NCBI RefSeq assembly: GCF_000219215.1
Contig: NC_015724.1
Location: 360,141 to 424,140, forward strand
DNA: 64,000 nucleotides
DNA from: Cupriavidus necator N-1
GTDB taxonomy: Bacteria > Pseudomonadota > Gammaproteobacteria > Burkholderiales > Burkholderiaceae
Direction of reading: 5' to 3'
The notes under the pieces are model-generated. The model saw only the letters and a program-made list of their open reading frames with translations. It did not search any database and was not told where the DNA came from. Positions within the stretch are counted from its first letter, which is position 1, and each line of letters begins with the position of its first letter. Shown here one piece after another: positions 9,141 through 17,345 of this stretch. The position numbers and the translations under genes were made by a program.

Positions 9141-9458
9141 ATGCATAGCGACGCGAACACTCCCCTCCCATCCTCCGACGCCGAAACAACGATAACAACA
9201 AATCTTCTTGCACTGCGCGACTGTCTACAACGCTGGGCCGATAGCGACGAATTCTGGCAGGCGCAGCCCTACGGAAAGCGCTTCTACTTCGGCGCCGGGG
9301 CTCGGGATTACATACCGAGAGACGTACTTCGCGCCGTCCTCGCCAGGGTGGCAATCAGTTCAAAATCGGCACGGGAGCGCTGCAAGGCGATGATCCCTGC
9401 ATGTGGCGATCTTGATTGCCCTATATGCGACCTCATTTCCATTGACGCTAAGCTGTAA
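9141..9458 (+). CDS. Hypothetical protein, 105 residues
   Basis: A longer open frame runs through here, but only the part from the ATG at 9141 reads like protein: LLALRDCLQRWADSDEFWQAQ, then FYFGAGARDYIPRDVLRAVLARV, and a C-terminal CKAMIPACGDLDCPICDL with four cysteines (C-x6-C-x4-C-x2-C) that could bind a metal. A promoter-like element sits at 9031-9057. It is transcribed away from the helicase operon. No family is recognised and its function is unknown. Confidence 0.6.
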   Translation: MHSDANTPLPSSDAETTITTNLLALRDCLQRWADSDEFWQAQPYGKRFYFGAGARDYIPRDVLRAVLARVAISSKSARERCKAMIPACGDLDCPICDLISIDAKL

Positions 9459-9687
9459 CCCAGAAGATGCAGTTGTGGGGGGCTTCAGGAGCGGCGACTC
9501 GAGATGATTTGAAGACGGCGGGTTAATGAGAGCCACTTGGAGCGCTTCGGATGGGAGCTCCCTCCATGACGGTCCTTCAAATCCAGCCGCCTCGACCGCA
9601 AGTTGCACCGCCTCGATAGTAGTGCATAATCGTCCACGCCCGGTGCATGATTATGAGCCGCGAAATGGAACACAAAGGCCGCTGCCA

Positions 9688-11022
9688 ATGCTGCTAGCCG
9701 ATACGATTGAACTTGTCACCAGCCAGCGCGAAGTCGATTACTTCGTGAGGGCGGCTGGGTGCGCGCGTTTCGTATGGAACTGGGCGCTAGCAGAATGGAA
9801 CCGCCAACGCGCAGGAGGCGGTAAGCCGAGCGCAATGGCGCTGAAGAAGTCCTTTAACGCCATTAAGTATCAGCAGTATCCGTGGATGGCCGACATCCAT
9901 CGTGACGCGCACGCCCAACCATTCGCCAATCTATCAAAGGCATGGTCGAAATTCTTCTCTGACATTAAGTCGGGGATAAAAGCGCACGCCCCCAGGTTCA
10001 AGAAGAAAGGTCAATGCAAGGACGGATTCTACGTCGCCAATGATAAGGTAAGGTTTGACGGACAGTCAGTTGTGCTGCCATTGATTGGACGGGTTGCCAT
10101 GCGGGAGGCGCTGCGGTTCCCCGGGCGAGTAATTGGCGCCGCCGTGAGCCGACGAGCTGATCGTTGGTTCATCTCGGTGCAGGTAGAGGTGGCGGACGAC
10201 GTGGCGTTCGTCCCGCGCACTGGCAATGGCGTGGTTGGCGTGGACCTTGGGATCAATTCGGCCGTCACACTTTCGACGGGGGAAACGTTCGAGGGCCCCA
10301 AGCCGTTGAAAGCAGCACTACGGCGCCTGCGGATTCGGTCTCGACGCCTTTCCCGGAAGGTTGAGATGGCGAAGCCAGGGCGCGCGGCATTCAGCCGAGA
10401 TTTCGTTGGGCCGCGACGTCCGAACACTAAACCACGACCGGCGCGGTCTTCCGGCCAGATCGACAGTGCCGCACGGCTGGCGCGCCTGCACGCCCGCGTC
10501 GCTAATATCAGGCAGGATTTCCTGCACAAGGCAACCACCAGGCTATGCCGCGAAAACCAAGTGATTGGCCTGGAGGATCTCAACGTCCGCGGTATGCTCA
10601 GGAATGATCGTCTTGCCCGCTCACTCTCGGACATGGGGCTGGGTGAGTTTCGCCGGCAAATGGAATACAAGGCGAAGCGATACGGCACGCACCTTGTGTT
10701 TGCCGATCGCTGGTTTCCGTCGAGCAAGCTGATGTCCTGCTGTGGCCATAAGCTCGACAAACTTACGCTTAGCGAGCGTCGCGTCGTGTGCCCGGCCTGC
10801 GGCATGAGTCATGACCGCGATCACAACGCAGCGATCAACCTTGAACGGCTCGCAACCGAAACTGCGCTACCCGTGGCGAGTGATTCGGCAACGAATCGCA
10901 CTGCGAGAGGCATGTCGCCGATCGCAGGCGGGAAAGTTACGTCCGTCAGGGACGAGGTCGGCCAGCAAGGAGCCTCGGGGCGGGAAGGAAATGGCGCGCA
11001 CAGTTGCGCACGTTTCTCATAG
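9688..11022 (+). CDS. tnpB: TnpB (IS200/IS605 OrfB) RNA-guided nuclease, solitary
   Basis: Up to 444 residues from the ATG at 9688; a GTG at 9643 is an alternative. The N-terminus AGCARFVWNWALAEWN and the RuvC-like core are clear: GVVGVDLGINSAVTLS (first catalytic Asp), IGLEDLNVRGM (Glu) and CGMSHDRDHNAAINLER (last Asp). The zinc-finger region is unusual: the usual SK-T-C-S-x-CG becomes SKLMSCCG, so the first cysteine of the first CxxC is a Met, while the second pair CPAC is intact. About 70 residues follow the last motif, as expected where the 3' end overlaps the guide-RNA scaffold. No tnpA transposase is next to it, so it is a non-autonomous or domesticated copy. Family members cut DNA next to a TAM under guidance of an omega (re) RNA. 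Confidence 0.92.
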   Translation: MLLADTIELVTSQREVDYFVRAAGCARFVWNWALAEWNRQRAGGGKPSAMALKKSFNAIKYQQYPWMADIHRDAHAQPFANLSKAWSKFFSDIKSGIKAHAPRFKKKGQCKDGFYVANDKVRFDGQSVVLPLIGRVAMREALRFPGRVIGAAVSRRADRWFISVQVEVADDVAFVPRTGNGVVGVDLGINSAVTLSTGETFEGPKPLKAALRRLRIRSRRLSRKVEMAKPGRAAFSRDFVGPRRPNTKPRPARSSGQIDSAARLARLHARVANIRQDFLHKATTRLCRENQVIGLEDLNVRGMLRNDRLARSLSDMGLGEFRRQMEYKAKRYGTHLVFADRWFPSSKLMSCCGHKLDKLTLSERRVVCPACGMSHDRDHNAAINLERLATETALPVASDSATNRTARGMSPIAGGKVTSVRDEVGQQGASGREGNGAHSCARFS

Positions 11023-11040
11023 CAGACGCGGAAGTAGCCT
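10850..11040 (+). ncRNA. Probable omega/reRNA scaffold overlapping the tnpB 3' end
   Basis: In TnpB loci the guide RNA scaffold overlaps the 3' end of the gene and stops at the element's right end. Here the region after the last catalytic motif is structured (for example GTTACGTCCGTCAGGGACG) and codes for low-complexity, poorly protein-like sequence. Boundaries are guesses; the guide would be whatever follows the element's right end near 11040. Confidence 0.3.
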
Positions 11041-11083
11041 AAAAATACCGCAAAGGCCGAGGCAGATAAAGACTGCGCCCGCC

Positions 11084-11563
11084 CTACCCCAGCCTTTCGG
11101 TTGCTTTGCGCAGCCGATTGAGTACTTTCCAGCGATCACGCGCCGCTTCGGCCGGATCTTGCGTGGATGAGTAATCCGGCATGAGTTCATTGCCTGGCCT
11201 GCCGCCGGGCTTCTCAAAACTCACGCATTCCATCCCATGCTCTGCGGCATGCAGCTGCGAGAGCGACCAGGACACCTCGAACACCGCGATGGAATCCCAA
11301 CGCGCGGGGAGGGAATCGTAGTCGAACCAGACCTCCCCAATGCCATCCAGGATCGCGGTGACCGTGTATTCGGTGCCATTACTGGCCGGGATTGCGCGGA
11401 CCTCGAATCGCAGGACGTCTGCCGGCGGGTGCCAGAACACCCGGTCCAACATCCGTCGATAGGCCAGCGCCGCGATGGTGGCCAACTCCCGGTAGTACTG
11501 CTCACCGGGAGCGGCGAATGCCCGCTCGTCGCGGGGCCGGCTGCCGAGGTCGATTTCCTTCAT
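11084..11563 (-). CDS. Hypothetical plasmid protein, 159 residues
   Basis: A well-formed acidic protein: REL-ATIAALAYRRMLDRVFWHPPADVLRFEVRAIP, then a beta-rich EYTVTAILDGIGEVWFDYDSLP and a helical C-terminus RDRWKVLNRLRKATERLG. No signal peptide or membrane helix. It is convergent with tnpB and divergent from the 161-residue gene. The family is not recognised; the type of sequence is common among accessory proteins of beta-proteobacterial conjugative elements. Confidence 0.75.
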   Translation of the reverse strand: MKEIDLGSRPRDERAFAAPGEQYYRELATIAALAYRRMLDRVFWHPPADVLRFEVRAIPASNGTEYTVTAILDGIGEVWFDYDSLPARWDSIAVFEVSWSLSQLHAAEHGMECVSFEKPGGRPGNELMPDYSSTQDPAEAARDRWKVLNRLRKATERLG

Positions 11564-11689
11564 GGCGTTTCAGAGACGGATTTGCCGGTCATCCGGCGAA
11601 AGAGAGCCGAAATCATACGTCATTCGCCAAGTCGGTTGGCTCGATTCGCCCCGAAAATGGTGACTGCCGCAATGGGTCCGCCTGCTGCC

Positions 11690-11716
11690 TTGACTTTGCG
11701 CTGGGCCGCGTAAGCT
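11690..11716 (+). promoter_or_regulatory. Promoter-like element, N15 class
   Basis: TTGACT, a 15-bp spacer and TAAGCT lie ~31 bp upstream of the ATG at 11748. The element shares CTTGACTTTGCG with the element at 29155. Confidence 0.55.
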
Positions 11717-11747
11717 GGATTCATTCAGCATCCCATAGAGCCAGAGC

Positions 11748-12233
11748 ATGCGTTTCACCCGCTACGAACGCCACAACCCGATCGACTTCAACGCCCGCCG
11801 CCAGGCCGCTTTCGCACGCAAGCAGGCACGTGAACGCGAGCGCTATCCGTTGTTGGCCGACCACGTGGCCGCCGAGCAGCATTCGGTGGACGAAGAGATT
11901 GCACGGCGCACGGTGCGCGCTGATTCCTTCGAGCAAGGGATGCGCGACTACTATGCCCGCAGTTGGCGCGACGCACGCAGGATCTATTTTGCCCAGTCGG
12001 AGGCCGTGCGCGCAGTCATCCGCGCCAAATGGTCTGCTTGGGTCGGCCCGACCACCTCGACCTACTTCGCTTGGATGGTCGACGTGGAGAGCGGCAATCA
12101 GGCACGCCGCCTTGCAGACTGCCGTGACCGCGATGCGGCAGCACGCGCAGCGCGCACACCGCGCAGCCAGTGCAGGAACAGTTGGCTATCTGATATGAGG
12201 CGCTGGCCGCAGTTACCGCTGGCGCCCCGGTAA
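11748..12233 (+). CDS. Hypothetical Arg-rich protein, 161 residues
   Basis: A highly basic protein with RYERHNPIDFNARRQAAFARK near the N-terminus, a WRDARRIYFAQSEAVRAVI helix and a TSTYFAWMVD segment. It is rich in Arg and Ala, with no membrane helix, consistent with nucleic-acid binding. It has its own promoter-like element at 11690. The family is unknown; comparable short basic proteins occur in accessory regions of conjugative elements next to DUF1173 genes. Confidence 0.7.
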   Translation: MRFTRYERHNPIDFNARRQAAFARKQARERERYPLLADHVAAEQHSVDEEIARRTVRADSFEQGMRDYYARSWRDARRIYFAQSEAVRAVIRAKWSAWVGPTTSTYFAWMVDVESGNQARRLADCRDRDAAARAARTPRSQCRNSWLSDMRRWPQLPLAPR

Positions 12234-12323
12234 AGGTCAAGGCATACCGCCTGCGCTGGCCAGAACACCTTCCTGTGTATGACTTCTGTCGTGTCTGACT
12301 ACCCAGATTGGAGAGGAAACCGG

Positions 12324-13455
12324 ATGTTCAAAGTTCGTATTGGCAGCGAGGAGCACGACCTGGATCGTGTGCTGGATTCACCCGCGGACTACGCCCGCGA
12401 GCTGGACCGCGCCAAGACTCACCAAGGCTACGCCGAATGCGGCTGCAACATGGTCTCGCCGCGCCCGAAGCTGGTGATCCGCCGCCACGGCAAAATCTTC
12501 ATCCTCGCCCGTTGGCCCGACGATCCGCGCCCACACCTCAAAGGGTGCCCCTTCCTCGAACGGTTTAGCCGGTTAAACGGCGCCGCCACCGAGCACGACG
12601 CGTTCCGGTCTGCCGACGGCACACACGACGTGCGGCTTGATGTATCTCTGAAGGTTGCCGCCGGCGGACAGACCACGAGCAAGCGCGAGCGGCCCGAGTC
12701 CGCCTCCCGCAGCCAGCGCCGCGCCGCCCCGCTGTTGGCGTTCCTGCAGTACGCCTGGCAGTCGGCCGGCTTGCACGTGTGGCCGGGCTATGGCCGGCGC
12801 GGCTGGAATGCGTGCTGGTCGCGGGTAGTGGCCGAGCTCGCCGAGTGCAAGATCAATGGCCGCCCCGGCAGCGAGGTCCTTCATGTGATGGAAAGGTGGG
12901 ATGAGGCCCGCACGGCCGAACAGTCCGCCGAACTCGAGGCGTTCCACGACCGCGCAAGTGCGAGCAAGGACGGCTACCAGCGCGGTCTCATCATCGGGGA
13001 GATCGATTCGCTACAGCCGAGCCCCCATGGCGGACGCCTCAAGCTGCGGCAGGCCCGTCACTGGTACTTCCTATCCAAAGACCTGTACGAGCAGTTCCAG
13101 CGCAGGTACCAGATGGCGATTGCCGGCATTGGACGGGAGGACTGCAGTTCCTCCCCTGCGATTCCTCCTACGAGGTGGCGATGGCTGACCGCCTGATCGC
13201 CGGAGAACGTGCCTTCGAGAAGCCGCTGCGTCACGTCGATAGCGCGCCTGTGCTCCCGATTTCCGGCTCACGGACACCGCGCCGTCGACCGTGATCGAGG
13301 TACTTGGTCTGAACGGCAACCCGAAGTTCGACCGGCGCATGGCTGAGAAGCGCGCCTACTACCGGCAGGCTGGCATCCCTCTCGTTGAATGGGTTCCTAG
13401 CGCGCAGCCGCTCGACGACTTCACGTTGCCGCCCGCGCTTCGAGGCCCGCGGTAG
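12324..13455 (+). pseudogene. DUF1173-family protein gene with two frameshifts
   Basis: The gene begins MFKVRIGSEEHDLDRVLDSP at 12324 after GAGAGGAAACC; the frame extends upstream to 12279 without need. It contains the AECGCNMVSPRPKLVIRRHG and DDPRPHLKGCPFLERF segments of DUF1173, a family found on plasmids and integrative elements. The frame ends early at 13196, but the family-like C-terminus continues in two other frames: LQFLPCDSSYEVAMADRLIA from about 13140, and VIEVLGLNGNPKFDRRMAEK to the stop at 13455. Each shift is repaired by one added base, near 13139 and near 13258. Either the gene is inactivated or the assembly has two single-base deletions. DUF1173 function is unknown. Confidence 0.75.
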
Positions 13456-13474
13456 GCCGCGACCGCGGCGCGAC

Positions 13475-13501
13475 TTGACTTCCGTGTTGGGACGCTACGC
13501 T
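13475..13501 (+). promoter_or_regulatory. Promoter-like element, N15 class
   Basis: TTGACT, a 15-bp spacer and TACGCT lie just after the DUF1173 stop and ~150 bp before the next gene at 13652. A 30-codon frame starting ATGTCTCGACTC at 13569 lies between them and ends overlapping the ATG at 13658-13661, so it may be a leader peptide. Confidence 0.5.
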
Positions 13502-13651
13502 GGTTCAGTTGCTTCAGGAAGGTATCGCACCTCGGAGCCGCACCTAACAGCACTCTGCTCCAAGAAATATGTCTCGACTCGCCACGCCCTCTGCCGCCCG
13601 CTCCTTCGCCAAAGCCGAGACGAGCTTCGCGGCACCTGCTGCCAAAACGGG

Positions 13652-13951
13652 ATGCGAATGATGGGATACATCAATCCACTTTTGCGCCTCCCAGCGGCCC
13701 AGCGACTCAAGGGACTATCCGAGCCCCAGCGCCGTGCGGTTGCCCTCGTGCTGCGCGACCTGCGCGACCTGCGCGACCTGCGCGACCAGGCGAACACGGA
13801 AGCGGAGCAGGCATGGCACCGGCGCAAGGGTCCGATGGCAGCCTACTGGCGCGCGGTGTCCACCTACGCCCGACACCTTGCCCATGCCCTGGAGCAACGT
13901 ACAGCTGCGATCACGCCGCCAGTCAGCGATGCACCGCAGGAGGCCAAGTGA
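13652..13951 (+). CDS. Hypothetical protein, ~99 residues, with internal RDL repeats
   Basis: Three clustered ATGs (13652, 13658, 13661) open MGYINPLLRLPAAQRLKGLS, a mostly helical cytoplasmic protein. Four tandem 9-bp units (13751-13786) encode a run of Leu-Arg-Asp repeats in the middle of a helix. The stop overlaps the GTG start candidate of the next gene, so the two are coupled. No family is recognised. Confidence 0.65.
   Translation: MRMMGYINPLLRLPAAQRLKGLSEPQRRAVALVLRDLRDLRDLRDQANTEAEQAWHRRKGPMAAYWRAVSTYARHLAHALEQRTAAITPPVSDAPQEAK
13751..13786 (+). repeat. Four tandem copies of CTGCGCGAC
   Basis: Perfect 9-bp x 4 microsatellite-like tract inside the 99-residue gene. It preserves the frame and codes for Leu-Arg-Asp units, so copy-number change would alter protein length without a frameshift. 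Confidence 0.9.
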
Positions 13952-14334
13952 TAGAAGGCCAAGCCATGCCACGCGACCACCAGCTGACGACGCCCGAGGC
14001 GTTCGATGCCGCCTATGCCAAGGCTATCAGCCTGGTACACGCCCATCGCGCGGCCTCTGTCCCGCTGGTCCAGCGTCACCTACGCATCGGCTCTGACGCC
14101 GCGCGGCGGCTGCTGGCCCGCATGGCCCGTGAAACCACGTTCGTGCGGCCGATGCTGTCCGGCCTCTATATCTACACACCCGAACCGCTGGCCAACGAGT
14201 TGAAGTCCCTGCACGGCTTCGTCGCCGAGGTCCTGGCCCGGAGCGCCAAAGGCCCACTCGACCCCGACACCATCCGCTCGCTTGGCGAAAAGCACGCCCT
14301 GCAGAACTACTTGCAGGCCGGCGGCTGCCAATAG
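13948..14334 (+). CDS. Winged-helix (FtsK gamma-like) DNA-binding protein
   Basis: 128 residues from the GTG at 13948, which has a perfect AGGAGG 5 bp upstream; an ATG at 13966 is the alternative. Residues ~20-85 (AYAKAISLVHAHRAASVPLVQ, then LRIGSDAARRLLARMARE) match the FtsK gamma winged-helix pattern of Y-x-x-A-x-x-x-V and S-x-x-Q-R-x-x-x-I-G-x-x-x-A-x-x-x-x-x-x-ME. In FtsK this module reads KOPS sequences; stand-alone copies on plasmids are probable DNA-binding regulators. The gene is translationally coupled to the 99-residue gene upstream and followed closely by a 93-residue gene. Confidence 0.75.
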   Translation: MIEGQAMPRDHQLTTPEAFDAAYAKAISLVHAHRAASVPLVQRHLRIGSDAARRLLARMARETTFVRPMLSGLYIYTPEPLANELKSLHGFVAEVLARSAKGPLDPDTIRSLGEKHALQNYLQAGGCQ

Positions 14335-14358
14335 CACGCCCCCTGAACCAATCTGACC

Positions 14359-14640
14359 ATGAATCCCCTTCCCGACGATGACTACCCCCAACCCGAAACA
14401 ATGCTGGCGATCCGCGGCGCCATTGCAATTGGCCGCCAGGGCGGGCCCCGGCCTCCTAATGGCTCATGGCTTTCCGAGTTCTGGGAGGTCGGCCACCTCG
14501 TCCGCAATGCAGCCGACGCGATGCACGAGGCGATCGAGCCGTTGCAGCGGCTGGTCGGCGACGCCACAGCGCACCTGCAAGACCATGTCGCTGCGCTGGA
14601 GCGAGCCGCTGGCGACATCGATGGACTCTACCCGGAATGA
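14359..14640 (+). CDS. Hypothetical protein, 93 residues
   Basis: MNPLPDDDYPQPETMLAIRG start, 24 bp after the winged-helix gene and so in the same operon. The C-terminal half is a predicted amphipathic helix or short coiled coil (HEAIEPLQRLVGDATAHLQD, then ALERAAGDIDGLY). It is soluble. No family is recognised. Confidence 0.65.
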   Translation: MNPLPDDDYPQPETMLAIRGAIAIGRQGGPRPPNGSWLSEFWEVGHLVRNAADAMHEAIEPLQRLVGDATAHLQDHVAALERAAGDIDGLYPE

Positions 14641-14831
14641 TTTAAGGATGAGCCAATGCCTGCCGACAGCCACTTCTGACATGCACCGAGCCATCGCCGA
14701 TTTGCTCGCCAAGACCGAGCAGTATTTGCAGCTTCCTTGCAACGCCAGCTGAGCGAGTCGCCCTTGCGGCGGCGGGCCAGGCCGCGGATCTTGGCATAAT
14801 GCGCGCCAGATTCCCGCCAACCCGCCCATCC

Positions 14832-15440
14832 ATGGCCGACGACCTTCTCATCTGCGCCCACTGCGGCAGCCAGCCCCGCTTCATCGCCAACCGTTTCGAG
14901 GCCGTCATCACCTGTACCGGCTGTGGCATTACCACCCCGCCCGAATCCCTTGAGGCTGGCCACGACCAGGCTCACACCGTCCTGCGCGGCATCTGGAATA
15001 CCCGCCTGACCCCACGGCCACCCGAGCAGCACGAGCTATCCGCCATCGTGCGTAAGGAGTTGTCCAGCTCCGACCTTGGCACCGTCCTCGCACTCATCGC
15101 CCGCAACGAGGATGACTGGGAGACGCGTGGGCCGCTTTTCGCCGCCATGGCCGAAAAGCTATTGCAGCCCGAACCCTTCCTGCAGGAGCTTGTACCGGCG
15201 GAGGCCTTGCTCAAGGATGCCAGCCGCTACCGCAAACTCATGCGCCGCGCCAAGCTGATCCACATCGACGGCCGACCCTGGGTTCGCATCGAACCGATCG
15301 ACGCACTGCCCGCAACGGTCTCCGAGGAGCTGTTCGGCGGCACGATCATCCTGGAGGAGTTTTTGGCGCGCGTACTGGATACCACGCCGGACGCCGGCGA
15401 GGGCGTTGCGTCGCCGCAGGGGATGCAGCCGAAGCCTTGA
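14832..15440 (+). CDS. Zinc-ribbon protein (Lar-like N-terminus), 202 residues
   Basis: From MADDLLICAHCGSQPRF. A CAHC pair and a CTGC pair 20-odd residues later, then a Trp-Asn motif (GIWNTRL), give the restriction-alleviation (Lar) zinc-ribbon pattern in the first ~60 residues. The remaining ~140 residues are helical and unrecognised. An ATG 33 bp upstream is in frame but less likely. Lar-family proteins modulate type I restriction, and many phages and plasmids carry Lar-like zinc ribbons. Whether this protein has that activity is unproven. Confidence 0.65.
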   Translation: MADDLLICAHCGSQPRFIANRFEAVITCTGCGITTPPESLEAGHDQAHTVLRGIWNTRLTPRPPEQHELSAIVRKELSSSDLGTVLALIARNEDDWETRGPLFAAMAEKLLQPEPFLQELVPAEALLKDASRYRKLMRRAKLIHIDGRPWVRIEPIDALPATVSEELFGGTIILEEFLARVLDTTPDAGEGVASPQGMQPKP

Positions 15441-15463
15441 CTTTGGGTGAGCCTTGGCAAGAT
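15437..15463 (+). promoter_or_regulatory. Promoter-like element, N15 class
   Basis: TTGACT, a 15-bp spacer and CAAGAT overlap the stop of the zinc-ribbon gene and lie ~29 bp before the nuclease ATG at 15492. The -10-like hexamer is the weakest of the set. Confidence 0.45.
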
Positions 15464-15491
15464 AGGTGCATCGCCTCTCAGAAAAGCAACC

Positions 15492-16430
15492 ATGCAGAAG
15501 CCCCTGTTCCTTGCCGCAGCCATCGCCGCAACCTTTGTCGGCAGCACGATCAGCACCGCGGTCAGCACTGCCGCCTACGCCAAAGGCCCGGCGACCGATT
15601 GTCCGCACATTTTCGGCACCAACGGCAAGCCACGCGTCGCCAGCAGTGCCTCAGCCAGCCGCACCCAGTTCCTGTGCTTCCGCGGATATGCCGTGCAAAC
15701 GTCGGCCACTACCCGAACCGCGCTGTGGTCGGCCGAAAATCTCACCGCCCCGGCGGTGTTGGCTGCCCGTTCCGTCCCGCGTGGCAGCGACTTCTACGAG
15801 GAAGCCGAGATCCCCGCGGCCGACCGTGCCCGCCTCTCCGACTACGGACGTGGTACCGGCCTCGATCGCGGCCACCTCTCGCCATCAGGAGACTTCCCCG
15901 ACCTGGCTTCCCAAGCCGAGAGCTTTAGCCTCGCGAATATCGTGCCGCAGGCTGCCGCCAGCAACCGTCGACTGTGGAGCCACATCGAAACCTCGACTCG
16001 CCGCATGGTGCGCGAATACGGCCAAGCCTTCGTGGTCACCGGCCCGGCCTTCGATCCCGCCCAGGCTGCCCGCCTCAACGGCCGCATTTCTATCTCTACC
16101 TATATGTGGAAGGCGGTTTTTGTGCCCGGCGTCGGGGCCGCCGCCTACGTGGCTCGCAACGACGCGACGCCCCAGTATTCGGTCTTGAGCATCGCCGAGC
16201 TGGCCAGCTTCGCAGGCGTCGACCCGTTCCCGCGCCTGGATAAGTCCTACCGGGATTCACCGATGGCGCTGTTGGCACCGACGCCGCACCCGGGCGAGAA
16301 GACGGGCCGCAAGGTCAGCCTCGCCACGCTCACGTCCACTGCCGTTGAGAGGCCGGACCAGTCCGTTGCGCAGGAGCCGCGGCATTCCAGCGTCCTGCCT
16401 TTCGTCCGCGCCGTCCTTAACCACAACTGA
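15492..16430 (+). CDS. Secreted DNA/RNA non-specific endonuclease (NucA family)
   Basis: 312 residues from MQKPLFLAAAIAATFVG, a clear signal peptide ending near STAAYAKG, so the product is periplasmic or exported. The catalytic signature of the beta-beta-alpha-metal nuclease family is present: GLDRGHLSPSGDFPD (D-R-G-H, about residue 120), followed by FSLANIVPQAAASNRRLWSHIE with the metal-binding Asn. This matches Serratia nuclease-like enzymes that hydrolyse DNA and RNA. It has its own promoter-like element and is followed 12 bp later by a tiny membrane protein. Plasmid-borne periplasmic nucleases of this type are known in IncC and IncP-like elements. A role in limiting incoming DNA or scavenging is inferred. 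Confidence 0.93.
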   Translation: MQKPLFLAAAIAATFVGSTISTAVSTAAYAKGPATDCPHIFGTNGKPRVASSASASRTQFLCFRGYAVQTSATTRTALWSAENLTAPAVLAARSVPRGSDFYEEAEIPAADRARLSDYGRGTGLDRGHLSPSGDFPDLASQAESFSLANIVPQAAASNRRLWSHIETSTRRMVREYGQAFVVTGPAFDPAQAARLNGRISISTYMWKAVFVPGVGAAAYVARNDATPQYSVLSIAELASFAGVDPFPRLDKSYRDSPMALLAPTPHPGEKTGRKVSLATLTSTAVERPDQSVAQEPRHSSVLPFVRAVLNHN

Positions 16431-16442
16431 CCAGGAAACAGC

Positions 16443-16598
16443 ATGGATCGCATCAAGCAAATTATCCACGTCCTGCGCACCGACAAGGAAGCGCGCCTCC
16501 AAACCGCGGGCGTCGTCGCCTTTGTGCTGTTCCTGTGCTGGTGGGGCGCAACCGGGCACTTTGATAACGATCCGTGGCTGCCGAACTTCCTACGCTGA
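16443..16598 (+). CDS. Small membrane protein, 51 residues
   Basis: MDRIKQIIHVLRTDKEARLQ followed by one hydrophobic helix (AGVVAFVLFLCWWG) and a short polar tail ending LPNFLR. AGGAAACAGC precedes the ATG. It sits 12 bp after the nuclease gene and is probably cotranscribed. It may be an accessory or immunity-like partner of the nuclease; no family is recognised. Confidence 0.65.
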   Translation: MDRIKQIIHVLRTDKEARLQTAGVVAFVLFLCWWGATGHFDNDPWLPNFLR

Positions 16599-16690
16599 AT
16601 GCCCGAGGAGCGCGTTTAACCGGTTGATCGCGCCCCTCGGCTACCGGCCTCCTGTTGGATCCGACCAGACCTATTGCGACCTGATCACGT

Positions 16691-17335
16691 TCAGTTCAGC
16701 ACTGCCCGTGTAACGTGCCGCCCGGCACCGATTCCATCCCGCAAATCAGCAAGATACCTGGGCTGTTGGCACCGAAGCGAGATTTCTGTAACGTCCGCCC
16801 TCAGTATTGCAGAGCCCATGGAATACGCGTTCGGCGCGCCTTCCCACCCCTCCCCGACTTCCTGAAACCACATCACGGAGAGGAACTGGCCTGTACCATC
16901 GTTATCAGCCCAATCCCACCCTCCGCCATCAAGTACTCCTCCAACAGCCTTGGTGAACTCAAAGCTCACAAGGTCGCTCAGGAATATGCCGGCCGTGTCT
17001 CCATTGCGCCTCAACCGCGAAAGCTCCACATACGGATCGGCTGCCAGATACCCGATTACCGCGGTAATCAGCCCTTCTTCATCCTCTTTCTGGTCCACCA
17101 CCAAAAGTCCCCAGTGCGTACGCAGGCCACGCCGCAAGCGAGTCGCCTCCTCCAGGTCTTCCTGAACGTATGGATCGTGCTTGTCCTCCATACAATTCAC
17201 ACGCGCCACGGCGATAACGTAATCCGGAAGTGCTACCCATGGCCATTCAGCGACAGCTGCCGCATCGAGACCACGTTCGACTATCACCCTAATCTCTTTG
17301 TCCGAATAGATTCTGTCGATAAGCATGCTTGCCAT
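16691..17335 (-). CDS. Hypothetical protein, 214 residues, downstream of the integrase
   Basis: A soluble acidic protein (WGLLVVDQKEDEEGLITAVI, FLSDLVSFEFTKAVGGVLDG) with normal protein composition. Codon use is less GC-rich than in its neighbours. It starts 10 bp after the integrase stop on the same strand, so it is probably cotranscribed. No motif is recognised. Confidence 0.65.
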   Translation of the reverse strand: MASMLIDRIYSDKEIRVIVERGLDAAAVAEWPWVALPDYVIAVARVNCMEDKHDPYVQEDLEEATRLRRGLRTHWGLLVVDQKEDEEGLITAVIGYLAADPYVELSRLRRNGDTAGIFLSDLVSFEFTKAVGGVLDGGGWDWADNDGTGQFLSVMWFQEVGEGWEGAPNAYSMGSAILRADVTEISLRCQQPRYLADLRDGIGAGRHVTRAVLN

Positions 17336-17345
17336 CCAATCATAG

